From Pseudovibrio brasiliensis (GTDB lineage: Bacteria; Pseudomonadota; Alphaproteobacteria; Rhizobiales; Stappiaceae), in contig NZ_CP074126.1 of assembly GCF_018282095.1 (NCBI RefSeq), forward strand, positions 3,638,341 through 3,702,340: a DNA stretch of 64,000 bases, in the 5' to 3' direction. A model generated the notes under the pieces. The model made no database searches and had not been told where the DNA came from. It was given only the letters and a program-made list of their open reading frames with translations. Below are positions 38,361 through 47,981 of this stretch, in pieces. A program made the translations under genes and the position numbers. The stretch's first letter is position 1. Every line of letters begins with the position of its first letter.

Positions 38361-41266
38361 CTCTTCTTCCTGAATGTCCGCGTACCCGGACGCCCACCAG
38401 AGCTGCGGCCTGATGTGGTCCGGCGTTTCTTCTTCTCGCCCGTAGCACCTGCAGGTGTCGGCAGGTCCGTTCCCGGTCCCATTTCGCCCAGTCGTGGTTT
38501 GTGCACTTTGCTGCCAGCGTCCTCGGCCTTATCCGCCTCTGCCTTTGGCAGGTTGCCGGAAGCACCGTACTTCTTCTTGCCAGTAAAGCCACCGGTCTGC
38601 TGTTCAACGGAAGACTGCCGCGCCATTGGATCATCAGCAACCGCAAGCTCGGTTTCCTGCAGGCGCTTGATTTCATCACGCAGCCGCGCCGCTGTCTCAA
38701 ACTCAAGATCCGCCGCCGCTTCACGCATCTGCTTCTCAAGGTCTTCAATGTGGGCCTTGAGGTTGTGACCAATAGTGGCCCCTTCCTCAGCAAAGCCAGC
38801 ATCGACAGAAACGTGATCCTGCTCGTAAACGCTTTCCAGAATATCGCCGATAGAGCGTTTCACGCTCTCAGGCGTAATGCCATGCTCTTCGTTATACGCT
38901 TCCTGCTTTGCACGACGACGATTGGTCTCCGCAATCGCCCGCTCCATGGAGCCGGTCATGTTATCCGCGTAAAGGATAACCTTGCCATCCACGTTACGCG
39001 CCGCACGGCCAATGGTCTGTACCAATGAGGTTTCAGAACGCAGGAAGCCTTCCTTATCCGCATCTAGAATAGCCACCAGCGCGCACTCAGGAATATCGAG
39101 CCCCTCACGCAACAGGTTAATGCCGATCAGCACATCAAACGCCCCGAGACGCAGGTCGCGAATGATCTCAATACGTTCCAACGTGTCAATGTCAGAGTGC
39201 ATGTAGCGCACACGCACACCGTTCTCATGCAGATATTCAGTCAGATCCTCTGCCATGCGCTTGGTCAGCGTGGTCACCAGCGTACGGAAGCCATTCGCCG
39301 CCTTCTCACGCACTTCACCCAGCAGATCATCCACCTGTGTCTTGGCAGGCCGGATCTCGATATCAGGGTCAGTCAGACCGGTCGGACGAATGACCTGCTC
39401 GGCAAACACACCGCCGCTCTCATCCATCTCCCAGCCGCCCGGCGTCGCGGACACAGCAACCGTCTGCGGACGCATAGCATCCCACTCTTCAAACCGGAGA
39501 GGACGGTTGTCCATGCAGGACGGCAAGCGGAATCCATACTCCGCCAGCGTTGCCTTACGTCTGAAGTCACCTCGGTACATCGCACCAATCTGCGGAACCG
39601 TGACGTGGCTCTCATCAATAAACACCAGCGCATTGTCAGGCAGATATTCAAAAAGCGTTGGCGGTGGCTCACCCGGCGCACGGCCTGTCAGATAGCGGGA
39701 GTAGTTCTCAATACCCGCACAGGCACCGGTCGCTTCCATCATCTCCAGATCAAACGTACAGCGCTGGTCCAGCCGCTGCGCTTCCAGCAGGCGGCCATGA
39801 TCATTCAGCTCATCCAAACGATGCTTCAGCTCTTTCTTGATGGACTTGATCGCCTGATTAAGGGTCGGCTTCGGCGTCACATAGTGCGAGTTCGCATAGA
39901 TCTTCACCAGCTGCAACTCACCGGATTTCTTACCGGTCAGCGGGTCAAACTCGGTGATGCTTTCAATCTCATCGCCCCAAAGGGAAATACGCCAGGCACG
40001 GTCCTCGTAGTGCGCCGGGAACACTTCAATCGTATCCCCCCGCACGCGGAACGTTCCACGCTGGAAAGCCGCATCATTGCGCTTGTAGTGCAAGGCCACC
40101 AGATCCGCGAGCAACTGACGCTGCTCAATCTTCTCGCCAACCTCCAGCTTGAAGGTCATCGCCGTATAGGTCTCTACCGAACCAATACCGTAGATACAGG
40201 AAACCGACGCCACGATGATAACATCATCCCGCTCCAGCAGGGCACGGGTCGCCGAGTGGCGCATCCGGTCAATCTGTTCGTTGATGGAGCTTTCCTTCTC
40301 AATGAAGGTATCCGTCCGCGCCACATACGCTTCCGGCTGATAGTAGTCATAGTAGGAAACGAAGTACTCAACCGCATTGTTCGGGAAGAACGCTTTGAAC
40401 TCACCATAAAGCTGCGCCGCCAGTGTCTTGTTCGGCGCAAGGATCAACGCCGGGCGCTGGGTCTGCGCAATCAGCTGCGCCATGGTGAAGGTCTTACCGG
40501 ACCCCGTTACACCCAACAGCACCTGTGTTTTATCACCATCCCCTAAACCAGCTTTCAGATCCGCAATCGCTGTCGGCTGATCACCTTTCGGCTCAAACTC
40601 AGATTCCAGAGAAAAGGCAACGCCGCCTTCAGACTTCTGCGGACGCTCCGGTCGATGCGGCACCCAAGCATCTTCCCCCGTCTCATCAGAACGCCCCTGC
40701 TCAATCAACCGTGCCAGCGCCTGAACAGTCGCAGTCGCACCGGTGATCGTCTCTTCCTTCGCCTTCTTCCGCTTTTTCTTCGTCTCCTTGACGTGCGTAT
40801 CAAGCAGCTTCTCAGCGTCTTCCAGCGAGATGTCCAAGCCGGCAATTGGGTTCAAACCACCCTTGGCCCGCTCACGCGGATCACTGGTCGCGCCCATAGA
40901 CGTACCCCGCGCAGATTTCGCAGATGCCTTCTTCGCCTTCGCCGCAGGTTTTTTGGCTGCAGTTTTGACGGCAGCTTTCTTCTTCGGTGCAGGCTTCTCT
41001 TCAGCAGGTTGCTCGGCTTCTTTCTTTGCCTTCAGGCCAGAAAGATCTTCTTCTGCGAGCTGGTCAGCCCAGTCAGAAACGGAGCCGGACAACGGACTGC
41101 CAGAAAGAACTGGCTGCGGAGCCTCACCAAAGCCGGCGGAAGACCCTTCAGCTTCTGGGAGTGAGGATGAACTGGAAGTTTTTGTGGGGCGCTTAGTCAT
41201 GGGCACACTATGCCGTGAGTCATTTGGAAAAGAAAGTATGTTCTTCCTTCGTTCCATCACTCTCAC
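38357..41266 (-). CDS. uvrB: Excinuclease ABC subunit B
   Basis: This is the damage-verifying helicase of nucleotide excision repair, acting with UvrA and UvrC. The conserved UvrB core begins near residue 230 ([14 protein letters not shown]) with Walker [11 protein letters not shown], the beta-hairpin region, DESHVT, and helicase motifs up to [13 protein letters not shown] motif ([20 protein letters not shown]) near the C-terminus binds UvrC. The N-terminus carries about 225 extra residues including an Ala/Lys-rich histone-H1-like block; a basic Ser/Gly/Arg tail ends the protein. The start is GTG 41266 because AGAGGA lies ahead; ATG 41257 and 41200 are alternatives. Its stop lies inside a terminator stem. 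Confidence 0.96.
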   Translation of the reverse strand: MRVMERRKNILSFPNDSRHSVPMTKRPTKTSSSSSLPEAEGSSAGFGEAPQPVLSGSPLSGSVSDWADQLAEEDLSGLKAKKEAEQPAEEKPAPKKKAAVKTAAKKPAAKAKKASAKSARGTSMGATSDPRERAKGGLNPIAGLDISLEDAEKLLDTHVKETKKKRKKAKEETITGATATVQALARLIEQGRSDETGEDAWVPHRPERPQKSEGGVAFSLESEFEPKGDQPTAIADLKAGLGDGDKTQVLLGVTGSGKTFTMAQLIAQTQRPALILAPNKTLAAQLYGEFKAFFPNNAVEYFVSYYDYYQPEAYVARTDTFIEKESSINEQIDRMRHSATRALLERDDVIIVASVSCIYGIGSVETYTAMTFKLEVGEKIEQRQLLADLVALHYKRNDAAFQRGTFRVRGDTIEVFPAHYEDRAWRISLWGDEIESITEFDPLTGKKSGELQLVKIYANSHYVTPKPTLNQAIKSIKKELKHRLDELNDHGRLLEAQRLDQRCTFDLEMMEATGACAGIENYSRYLTGRAPGEPPPTLFEYLPDNALVFIDESHVTVPQIGAMYRGDFRRKATLAEYGFRLPSCMDNRPLRFEEWDAMRPQTVAVSATPGGWEMDESGGVFAEQVIRPTGLTDPDIEIRPAKTQVDDLLGEVREKAANGFRTLVTTLTKRMAEDLTEYLHENGVRVRYMHSDIDTLERIEIIRDLRLGAFDVLIGINLLREGLDIPECALVAILDADKEGFLRSETSLVQTIGRAARNVDGKVILYADNMTGSMERAIAETNRRRAKQEAYNEEHGITPESVKRSIGDILESVYEQDHVSVDAGFAEEGATIGHNLKAHIEDLEKQMREAAADLEFETAARLRDEIKRLQETELAVADDPMARQSSVEQQTGGFTGKKKYGASGNLPKAEADKAEDAGSKVHKPRLGEMGPGTDLPTPAGATGEKKKRRTTSGRSSGGRPGTRTFRKKS

Positions 41267-41454
41267 GTAATCATCCTCTTAATTTGTAAGGACAGTTTTG
41301 AAAGAACCCGTTGCCCTCTCTTAACCAGACTGAATGCATTGGATTGAGCGGTGCCTGAGGTTGCCGCAGACTGCACCTCAACAGCCAGAGCGTGTTCTGG
41401 CACGCCCAGACAAACACAACCGCTCACTCTCACTCACCGAGCAGGACAATAAGA

Positions 41455-41940
41455 ATGAAAAAAACACCTTTCGGACTTGGTGCCATAACCACATTTTCAG
41501 CCGCTCTCCTCCTCGCGTCCACCGCCCAAGCAGCACCTTCCAAAAACGTAAGCGGTGAGGTCCTCGTCCCACTCAACTACATCATCGGCTTAAAAGAAGA
41601 CGGTTCATCCGACCAGGCTGTGACAGAAGCCTGCGAGAAAAAGTACGAAGTGGGCATGGGCAAGGAAATCTTTGTCGAATACCAGATCAGCCCAACACAA
41701 AACCGCGCAGTAGCATTGGTGGAGGACACCGAAGTCAGGCTCACCCCTCTCGGCATTCCGGAGACCTACTCTTTCACCTCAGATAAAATGCCAGATGTCC
41801 TGAAGCAGAAAGGCTTCCTGCGCGTGATCTTCACAATGGAAGATGATTTTGATGACGAAGTGGTCCACATCATCGCCGCCGGAGATCAGCCAACAGACAA
41901 GTGCTTCCTCAGCACCGAAGCCTTCAAGCTGAGACAATAA
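41455..41940 (+). CDS. Small secreted protein of unknown function, first of two related genes
   Basis: This 161-residue protein has a signal peptide (MKKTPFGLGAITTFSAALLL, ending AQA near residue 29) and a mature domain with two cysteines, one in EACEKKYEVG and one in TDKCFLS near the end. Start ATG 41455 has AGGA eight bases ahead; the frame extends upstream but lacks signals. The mature region parallels the next gene (VSGEVLVPL vs VSEELMLPI; IFVEYQIS vs VFVDYEID), so the two are paralogues, five bases apart and probably cotranscribed. I recognise no named family. Likely periplasmic. Confidence 0.72.
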   Translation: MKKTPFGLGAITTFSAALLLASTAQAAPSKNVSGEVLVPLNYIIGLKEDGSSDQAVTEACEKKYEVGMGKEIFVEYQISPTQNRAVALVEDTEVRLTPLGIPETYSFTSDKMPDVLKQKGFLRVIFTMEDDFDDEVVHIIAAGDQPTDKCFLSTEAFKLRQ

Positions 41941-41945
41941 GGCGA

Positions 41946-42446
41946 ATGCCTCAAGCAGCAACCACTCTCAAGCACACACCGCTCCGCACATTCGCAGTGA
42001 TACTGTGTTTTGGCTCTGCAGTTCTTTCGGGATCAGCAGGCAACGCAAACGCCCGGCTGGTCTCAGAAGAACTCATGCTGCCCATCGCCCACTTCGGCAC
42101 CGCCGTCAGCACCGGACTGGCTTCCTCAAACATGACGGACCACTGCCAGTCCATCTATGACGAATTTCGCGGAACCGCTGTCTTTGTCGACTATGAAATC
42201 GACACCAGCTCAACCTACGCCTTTGCCGAGATCGCCGTCGCAGGCGAAGTAGTGAAAATGACCCCGCACCCCATCAAGGCCCACTACAAGTTCTTCAGCA
42301 ACAAGCTGCCAAAACACCTGGCGAGCCTCGGCGCACAAGCAGTCATCTTCCGGATCAACAATAAGTTCAAACAACCATCCGTCGAAATCCGCTTCAGCCA
42401 CAACAACCGCTACGAATGCCACCTCATCGCCTCATCCCCAAAATGA
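41946..42446 (+). CDS. Small secreted protein of unknown function, second of two related genes
   Basis: This 166-residue protein starts MPQAATTLKHTPLR, with a signal-like hydrophobic stretch (TFAVILCFGSAVLSGSAG) ending NANA. Cysteines in DHCQSIYDE and YECHLI occupy the same places as in the upstream paralogue, suggesting one conserved disulfide. The gene begins five bases after the previous stop, with AAGGCGA inside the junction as its ribosome site. Function unknown; the pairing suggests two subunits or divergent copies of one envelope protein. Confidence 0.72.
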   Translation: MPQAATTLKHTPLRTFAVILCFGSAVLSGSAGNANARLVSEELMLPIAHFGTAVSTGLASSNMTDHCQSIYDEFRGTAVFVDYEIDTSSTYAFAEIAVAGEVVKMTPHPIKAHYKFFSNKLPKHLASLGAQAVIFRINNKFKQPSVEIRFSHNNRYECHLIASSPK

Positions 42447-42478
42447 AAAAAGGGCCAGAGATCACCATCCCCGGCCCC
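42446..42478 (-). terminator. Terminator of the first FadL-like gene
   Basis: On the minus strand GGGGCCGG pairs with CTGGCCC across a GATGGTGATCT loop and runs into TTTTTT. Confidence 0.75.
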
Positions 42479-42501
42479 ATAATTCTCAAAAATACAAAAT
42501 C

Positions 42502-43758
42502 TTAGAACGCAACGCGGATCTTGGAAGAAACAGCGAAGTTCCAGGAGGAGTCGTATTCGTATTCAGCATTAACTTCTGAAGGCGTACCAGCTGTTGTTCT
42601 GGTGATATCGTAAGAGCCTTCACCAGCAGTTTTGTAAATTGCCTTACCACCAAGAGTGAACTTGAGGTTCTCTGTCAAATCGTAAGAACCACCAAGACCT
42701 ACTGCATAGTAGTCAGAGTAAGGACCACCAATACCTTTGTCCCAAGTCAGGTTACCACCTACACTCAGTTTTTCGGTAAGCTGGTGACCAACACCGGCTT
42801 CAACAATCCAGCCATCTTTATAGTTCAAAGAACGGACCAGATTGGAAGGAGCTCTTGGATCAGCACTATCCAGATTAACCGCCAGTTCGTTCAACACGCT
42901 CCAATCAGTCCATTTAACACCGAGAGAAACAAGCCAGCCCGGTGCTACACCAGTCTGAATTTTCGCTTCGATCGATTGAGGAAGCGTTGCGCTAGCAGCC
43001 GCATTAGCATTGACTGGCCCACCTGCGGCAGCAGGAAGGGCAACCACAAAATCGCCATCAAGATCCAAGTCGATTTCAGACTCATAAGACACTAATGCAC
43101 GCAAAGCGATTTCAGGAACTTCAAATGCTGCCCCCAAACGGAAACCATATTCACGTTCGGTTTCAACATTAACAGCAACATCCGCTGCACCGTATGGAGG
43201 AGGTGTCAAAGGAGGGACAATCAAGGTGTTTGATAACTGCTCATAGTCGACGGTCACAGAACGAACACCGCCGAACACACGGACAAATTTCCCCTCTGAA
43301 ACTTCGTGCTTGTAGCTCAGCATTGCATCAATACCAAGAGCATCAGCATTAGTCTCACCAATTGCGTATTGGCCGCTCCAATCAAAGCCAGGCTGCTCAC
43401 TAATCACATATGGCTGATTAATGCGCGCAAAGAGATCAATATTATCAGTCAGACCAAACTTCACAGAACCAGAGTTAAACCAGACATTAGGTGCCATATC
43501 ATCAGCACTATCTGTGCCTGGGTTTGCAGCAAGTGCTGAAATTGGTGCGCCATTTACCGTGGTTTTTGCATTTTTGAAGTCAACATTGCGAAGCGCTACT
43601 GTTGACTGAGCCTCAAATGCAAAACGCTCTTTCGCAAACAGAAGATCGTAGTCTGCGATACCTTCAGTGGACCAACCGCCAGCAAAAGCAGCAGCAGGAA
43701 TCATGGATACCGCGCAGCCCAGAACGGTTGTCTGAGCCAATGTCTTGAGAACACGCAT
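42502..43758 (-). CDS. FadL/OmpP1-family outer-membrane protein 1
   Basis: This 418-residue barrel has a signal peptide (residues 1-26, ending AAAFAG), alternating beta-strands, and an aromatic C-terminal residue (RVAF) as required for outer-membrane insertion. FadL-type motifs such as SVKFGLTDNIDLFARINQPY, LPQSIEAKIQTGVAPGWLV and GVKWTDWSV are visible. Members take up long-chain fatty acids or aromatic hydrocarbons through a lateral gate. GGGGGAGAGGG precedes the ATG. It shares roughly a third or more of its residues with the next gene. A TGTTT-A-AAACA palindrome lies 32 bases upstream. Confidence 0.88.
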   Translation of the reverse strand: MRVLKTLAQTTVLGCAVSMIPAAAFAGGWSTEGIADYDLLFAKERFAFEAQSTVALRNVDFKNAKTTVNGAPISALAANPGTDSADDMAPNVWFNSGSVKFGLTDNIDLFARINQPYVISEQPGFDWSGQYAIGETNADALGIDAMLSYKHEVSEGKFVRVFGGVRSVTVDYEQLSNTLIVPPLTPPPYGAADVAVNVETEREYGFRLGAAFEVPEIALRALVSYESEIDLDLDGDFVVALPAAAGGPVNANAAASATLPQSIEAKIQTGVAPGWLVSLGVKWTDWSVLNELAVNLDSADPRAPSNLVRSLNYKDGWIVEAGVGHQLTEKLSVGGNLTWDKGIGGPYSDYYAVGLGGSYDLTENLKFTLGGKAIYKTAGEGSYDITRTTAGTPSEVNAEYEYDSSWNFAVSSKIRVAF

Positions 43759-44371
43759 GCCCTCTCCCCCTTATGTTTCCCTGTATACAATGTTTAAAAC
43801 ACTGATTTCAGGTTCATTCAGTTGGGAGCACTTGCTTAAGATACGGAAATTGCAGCGTGTTTCGCCCCAATGCGACACACATGCCATCCGCACTTAACGA
43901 GTCTCTACGTGTCTCGCGCCAGTGCAATCCCACCAATTTGCAGAGCAAACTGATATAGTTCTGACTGCATGCATAACGCATTGAGAGAAATAATCACCCC
44001 TCCCATAGTATAAATACTACGCCATTTCGTTTGGGCAGGCATTTCAAGACTTAAATATAACCTAAGGTAAATAATGATGATATATTTACTTAACTTCGGA
44101 GCAACGAAGTTAATCACCAGATGGCGCTATGTATTAGACTATAGTCAAACTTACCTATACGTAAATTACTTAAGAGTTTTGAGCTAGATTTTCCAACAAA
44201 TCAACATGCTCATTTCTCCACAAAACTGTTGCACAAACAGCACAAATCGGGGTGTTGCTTGCACAAATCACACACAGTGAGGGATTCCCCGCAAATCGCA
44301 GTATGAACACCCAAAACGACAAAAGCCGGAGACAGCGCCTCCGGCTTCGCATTTGAGTTCTCGTAAATGTA
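43759..44371. other. Intergenic region between the two FadL-like genes
   Basis: These 613 AT-rich bases hold the promoter region of the first FadL-like gene and the terminator of the second. GCACAAA occurs three times (44231, 44240, 44261), twice as GCACAAATC. A 70-residue minus-strand frame at 43905-44117 is not supported. Confidence 0.5.
44321..44347 (-). terminator. Terminator of the second FadL-like gene
   Basis: On the minus strand AGCCGGAG and CTCCGGCT pair around GCGCTGT, followed by TTTGTCG. Confidence 0.75.
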
Positions 44372-45571
44372 TCAGAACGACAAACGTATCTTAGTATTCA
44401 CTGCGTAAGCCCATGACGCATCGTAGTCATACTCGTTGACCGTACCTGATGCAAAGTTAGTTGCATCACCCGATCCTGCAGTTTTGTAAATAGCTGCAGT
44501 CCCAACAGTAAATTTCACATTTTTATTGGCAGCATAAGAGCCACCAAAACCAAAAGTATAGGTATCAGAGTAACTACCACCGACACCACGATCCCACTGC
44601 AGTGAACTTCCCAAGCTCACCTTCTCATTAAGGGCATGACCAATCCCAGCTTTTACAGTCCAGCCATCCTTAAAGTTGAGCTTCCGATGAACTGTCTCAC
44701 CCTCCGCAGCTCCACTCACAGGGTGAAAGCTATCTACAGACAAGACATCAATTACAGACCAATCAACCCACTTCACACCAGCACTCACCAACCAACCTGG
44801 AGCAATACCAGATTGCACATTCAGTTCGACCGACTGAGGTAAAGTTAAGGATGCAGTGCTGTCAAAAGCCTTCGAGCCTCCTACGATTGTATCGCCACTG
44901 AGATCTGTTTCGATTTGAGAATCATAAATCAGACTGGCGCGTAATGCGTATGCAGGCACTTCGTACGCGACACCAACGCGCCAACCGTAATCCAATCCAT
45001 CAGCTTTCAGATCCACCTCAGCAGTTCCAGCTAGCGGGTGAGCTCCCTTTGAATAATAGCTCAGATCCTGAGCTTTCACCCCTGCGATTGCACGGAAATA
45101 TCGTCCCTCGCCCACTTGAAATCTGTAGGCGCAGGTTGCATCAAATGCGAGCGTCCGAGCTTGTGTCTCATAACCAGAAAAACGGCCACGCCAATCAGGA
45201 TCCATTTCCTCCTCAATTGATAGAGGATTATTTATGCGCGCCATGCAGTCCGCATTGTCCGTAATACCGAATTTTAATGCACCCTGATAATTCCAAATGT
45301 TTGGAGTAGCGCGTGAAGTTGCTGGTCCACCTGGGTTGACTACAGTTGGCGGCACGCCTGGAATAACAAAACTGGCCGCAGTGTTGTCGTAGTCCACATT
45401 GCGATCAACGTAGGTCACAGAACCTTCGACCACAAACTTCTCAGGCGCAAAAAGCAACTCAGACGAGCCGATACCAAGCGTATCCCACGCGCCAGCTAAA
45501 GCTGAGCCTGATCCGGCCAGCACAAAGCAGCCTGCTGCGAGGCCGCGGCCTGCATTCTTTAAAACCCGCAT
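44372..45571 (-). CDS. FadL/OmpP1-family outer-membrane protein 2
   Basis: This 399-residue paralogue of the preceding barrel has a signal peptide (VLKNAGRGLAAGCFVLAGSG, ending ALAG), beta-strand alternation and a C-terminal Phe (KIRLSF). Shared landmarks are ALKFGITDNADCMARINNPL, LPQSVELNVQSGIAPGWLVS and GVKWVDWSVIDVL. Three cysteines are unusual for the family. GGGGGAAGAG precedes the ATG. The two genes are 613 bases apart on one strand and each has its own promoter region and terminator, so they may respond to different conditions. Confidence 0.88.
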   Translation of the reverse strand: MRVLKNAGRGLAAGCFVLAGSGSALAGAWDTLGIGSSELLFAPEKFVVEGSVTYVDRNVDYDNTAASFVIPGVPPTVVNPGGPATSRATPNIWNYQGALKFGITDNADCMARINNPLSIEEEMDPDWRGRFSGYETQARTLAFDATCAYRFQVGEGRYFRAIAGVKAQDLSYYSKGAHPLAGTAEVDLKADGLDYGWRVGVAYEVPAYALRASLIYDSQIETDLSGDTIVGGSKAFDSTASLTLPQSVELNVQSGIAPGWLVSAGVKWVDWSVIDVLSVDSFHPVSGAAEGETVHRKLNFKDGWTVKAGIGHALNEKVSLGSSLQWDRGVGGSYSDTYTFGFGGSYAANKNVKFTVGTAAIYKTAGSGDATNFASGTVNEYDYDASWAYAVNTKIRLSF

Positions 45572-46306
45572 ACTCTTCCCCCAATGCTAATGGGTCTCGG
45601 GCAACTCCCCAGGGCCGGACCCACGTTTGAAGGGATGCGAAGATATGTCGTGAAAGAAGAGCCCACCTCGAAAGAGGTAGTTCTATGTTTAAAACATTAT
45701 TTGAGCATAGATTACGACTATACTTCTCCCACCAGCACGAAAATCCCAACATCACTTCATAATAACTGCGTATATTTACCAAGTGATATATTATCCGCAC
45801 ATTTATCGTGGTCAATACCATCAATATGTAGTTTTGAGTATTTTTCTTCTGAAACTAACTTTATGTAAGATGCACAAATGAGCAAAGTATGACTTGTACA
45901 TTAAAATGAAAACTCAAGCCCGAATGGAAAAACTCATTCAATTCTAGAGCTTACGCTTGGGTAATGTCAGAAAATGTGTCGCAACACTGCGGGCTAGCTC
46001 GCAATGCCACCCCCCTTAGATTTCAGCGGACAAAAAAAGCATATTTTTTCAATGCAATAACGACACAGCAGCATATTTGAGGCTTAACACCGCAAATATG
46101 CTGAAGCTCGAGGCCCAACTGATTCACGACTAACCCCATCACACATGGCACGGGCATATCTTTTTTGAGGAGGGAGGATAAACTCTGACACCAGAGGGAA
46201 TATCTCAGCTTTCAGCATATCCCTGAAGACTGAAAGCAGCCAGAGAAGCACTCAGCAAAAAACGAACCACAGCAACGCAAATTTCCCAGCGCGAGCCCCG
46301 ATAGCT
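45572..46306. other. Intergenic region upstream of the second FadL-like gene
   Basis: 735 AT-rich bases without a supported gene. Inverted repeats occur at 46071-46079/46093-46101 (GCATATTTG) and 46208-46215/46230-46237 (GCTTTCAG). A CCTC-GAAA-GAGG hairpin lies at about 45666 in the leader of the FadL-like gene. Confidence 0.5.
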
Positions 46307-47251
46307 CTAGGGCCGCAAGCACACCTGAAACACTTGCTGCGCAATCTCACGCACATCAGGATCATTCGGCCGAACCAGTAGATCTTCCCAAACACCACGA
46401 TCCATCAACTCAGCAGAAGTACACTCACAAGCTCGCGCACATTGCTGCGCATCCACTGTCTGGCTACACACCGTGGTACATGACTGCTGAAAGCTTCGCA
46501 CCTGCACATCCCCGAACAGACCGACATTCACACCAACCCAAACAACACCAAACAGGATCGGCTGATGAAGAAGGTAGGTCGCGAGGGAATGGCGACCAAA
46601 CCACGCAAAGCAACGCGAAATAACGCTTGGCGACGCAGAACCGCGCAAAAACCGCAAAAGGTCGTAGCGGGCAAAGATATCCCCGCAGCCTACGCCCAAC
46701 AGCACAGGGCCAAACCAGGGAATAAGCGGCACATAATCAACGGAAACTTCGGGCAATGAGTTGAGCCCCAGCCAGAAGAACTGGCGATAAGGCAGCACGT
46801 AATCCCCCAGCCAGTGGTAGAGCAAAATCACCCCTGCTCCACATAGCAACGCAATTATAGAGTGAACTCGCAAAAACGGCAGAGCGAGCAAGCTGGAAAC
46901 CACAATGGAATGTAGAATACCAAAGCGAACCCATTGATCCTGAAAGATAAAGTAGGTTGCGACAGAAACCGCCAGCGCAGCAATAGCAACCTTGATCTCC
47001 CGCCGCCAGAAACTCTCCCACCGGATGCCATTTCTATGCGCCAGCACAAGACTGAAACCAACAAGAAACAGGAAACTGCCAGCAATCAACTGGGCGAACA
47101 GGCGCCAACCCGGCGCACCTGAGACATCCCAGTCAACAACATTGAACCAAGAGAGATCCCAGGAGAAATGGTAAATCGCCATTGCCAGAAGCGCGAGACC
47201 GCGGGCAACGTCCGCGAGGATAAGTCTGCTTAGCAATGGGCTTTGCTGCAC
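46307..47251 (-). CDS. HGSNAT-like (DUF1624) membrane acyltransferase homologue
   Basis: This 314-residue protein has about seven helices. It starts LADVARGLALLAMAIYHFSWDLSWF, the conserved first helix with a catalytic-type His of the heparan-alpha-glucosaminide N-acetyltransferase catalytic family, which moves acyl groups across membranes. Near residue 180, YVPLIPWFGPVLLGVGCGDI is another family block, and FGRHSLATYLLHQP closes the core. The last 60 residues are soluble and Cys-rich (SCTTVCSQTVDAQQCARACE), an addition not typical of the family. The acyl acceptor is unknown; it may modify envelope glycans. Confidence 0.86.
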   Translation of the reverse strand: MQQSPLLSRLILADVARGLALLAMAIYHFSWDLSWFNVVDWDVSGAPGWRLFAQLIAGSFLFLVGFSLVLAHRNGIRWESFWRREIKVAIAALAVSVATYFIFQDQWVRFGILHSIVVSSLLALPFLRVHSIIALLCGAGVILLYHWLGDYVLPYRQFFWLGLNSLPEVSVDYVPLIPWFGPVLLGVGCGDIFARYDLLRFLRGSASPSVISRCFAWFGRHSLATYLLHQPILFGVVWVGVNVGLFGDVQVRSFQQSCTTVCSQTVDAQQCARACECTSAELMDRGVWEDLLVRPNDPDVREIAQQVFQVCLRP

Positions 47252-47417
47252 GTTATTCCCCTATTCAGGATCTGCGAAAGTGGCTCGCACCACTACAAAC
47301 GCGTTGATTATCTTCAATCTACATAAACCAACTCACCAACACAGAAAATCTCTCCGGTCCCTAAAACAAGGGAAACCCTGTATAAATAGGGAATCTAAAT
47401 AGCCAATAGGCTTCGGA

Positions 47418-47909
47418 ATGTCCTGGAACAATAAAGGCTTAGCCCACCGTGGCAGCCGCATCTACGCCCTCCTCCTTCTCATCACCGCCATCGTGATCGT
47501 GTTTGTTGCCTTCATTTTGCGCCCCCATCAGGTTGAGATAAAAACCTCATCCCAATGCGGTGAGGCTTCCTGGTATGCCCTCACCTCTCAAACGGCCAGC
47601 GGGGAAATGATGGACCCGTCCAAACTCACGGCGGCCCACCTCACGCTTCCGATGGGTACCCGAGTTCTGGTCACAAACCTCACCAATGGCAAATCACTCA
47701 CCGTCCGCATCAATGATCGCGGCCCTTATGCGCAAAACCGATTGATAGACCTTTCCAAAGCAGCAGCTGCGGAACTTGGCTTCATTAAAAGCGGTGTAAC
47801 TCAGGTAAAAATCTCAGTAGCCAATGAGTTCAAACAACATTTAAAAGGCCACAAATGTAATAATCAGCAATATACTTTTAATAGTGCAGCAAATACGTTG
47901 ACTGAATAA
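47418..47909 (+). CDS. RlpA-like double-psi beta-barrel protein
   Basis: This 163-residue protein has one N-terminal membrane helix (residues 15-34) with no lipobox, then the RlpA double-psi barrel (about residues 46-135). Key residues ASWYALTSQTASGEMMDP, HLTLPMGTRVLV and RINDRGPY (Asp100) match the RlpA lytic transglycosylases that cut naked glycan strands of peptidoglycan. There is no SPOR domain, so septal targeting is not expected. It is followed after 72 bases by the DUF1402 gene on the same strand. Enzyme activity is inferred from family. Confidence 0.88.
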   Translation: MSWNNKGLAHRGSRIYALLLLITAIVIVFVAFILRPHQVEIKTSSQCGEASWYALTSQTASGEMMDPSKLTAAHLTLPMGTRVLVTNLTNGKSLTVRINDRGPYAQNRLIDLSKAAAAELGFIKSGVTQVKISVANEFKQHLKGHKCNNQQYTFNSAANTLTE

Positions 47910-47981
47910 AATTTTAGGACAATTACTCTACACATAGACAATCAGAACCTAAAACAATTAATAGCCCAGAGTTCGATTGCT

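Noticed and set aside
39197-40546. A 449-codon plus-strand frame antisense to uvrB
   Set aside because: Shadow of the uvrB helicase core; no domain or ribosome site.
41455-42446. The tandem secreted pair as a toxin-immunity system
   Set aside because: Both carry signal peptides and resemble each other; neither shows an effector domain or an immunity-type fold.
43905-44117. A 70-codon minus-strand frame between the FadL-like genes
   Set aside because: AT-rich chance frame without signals.
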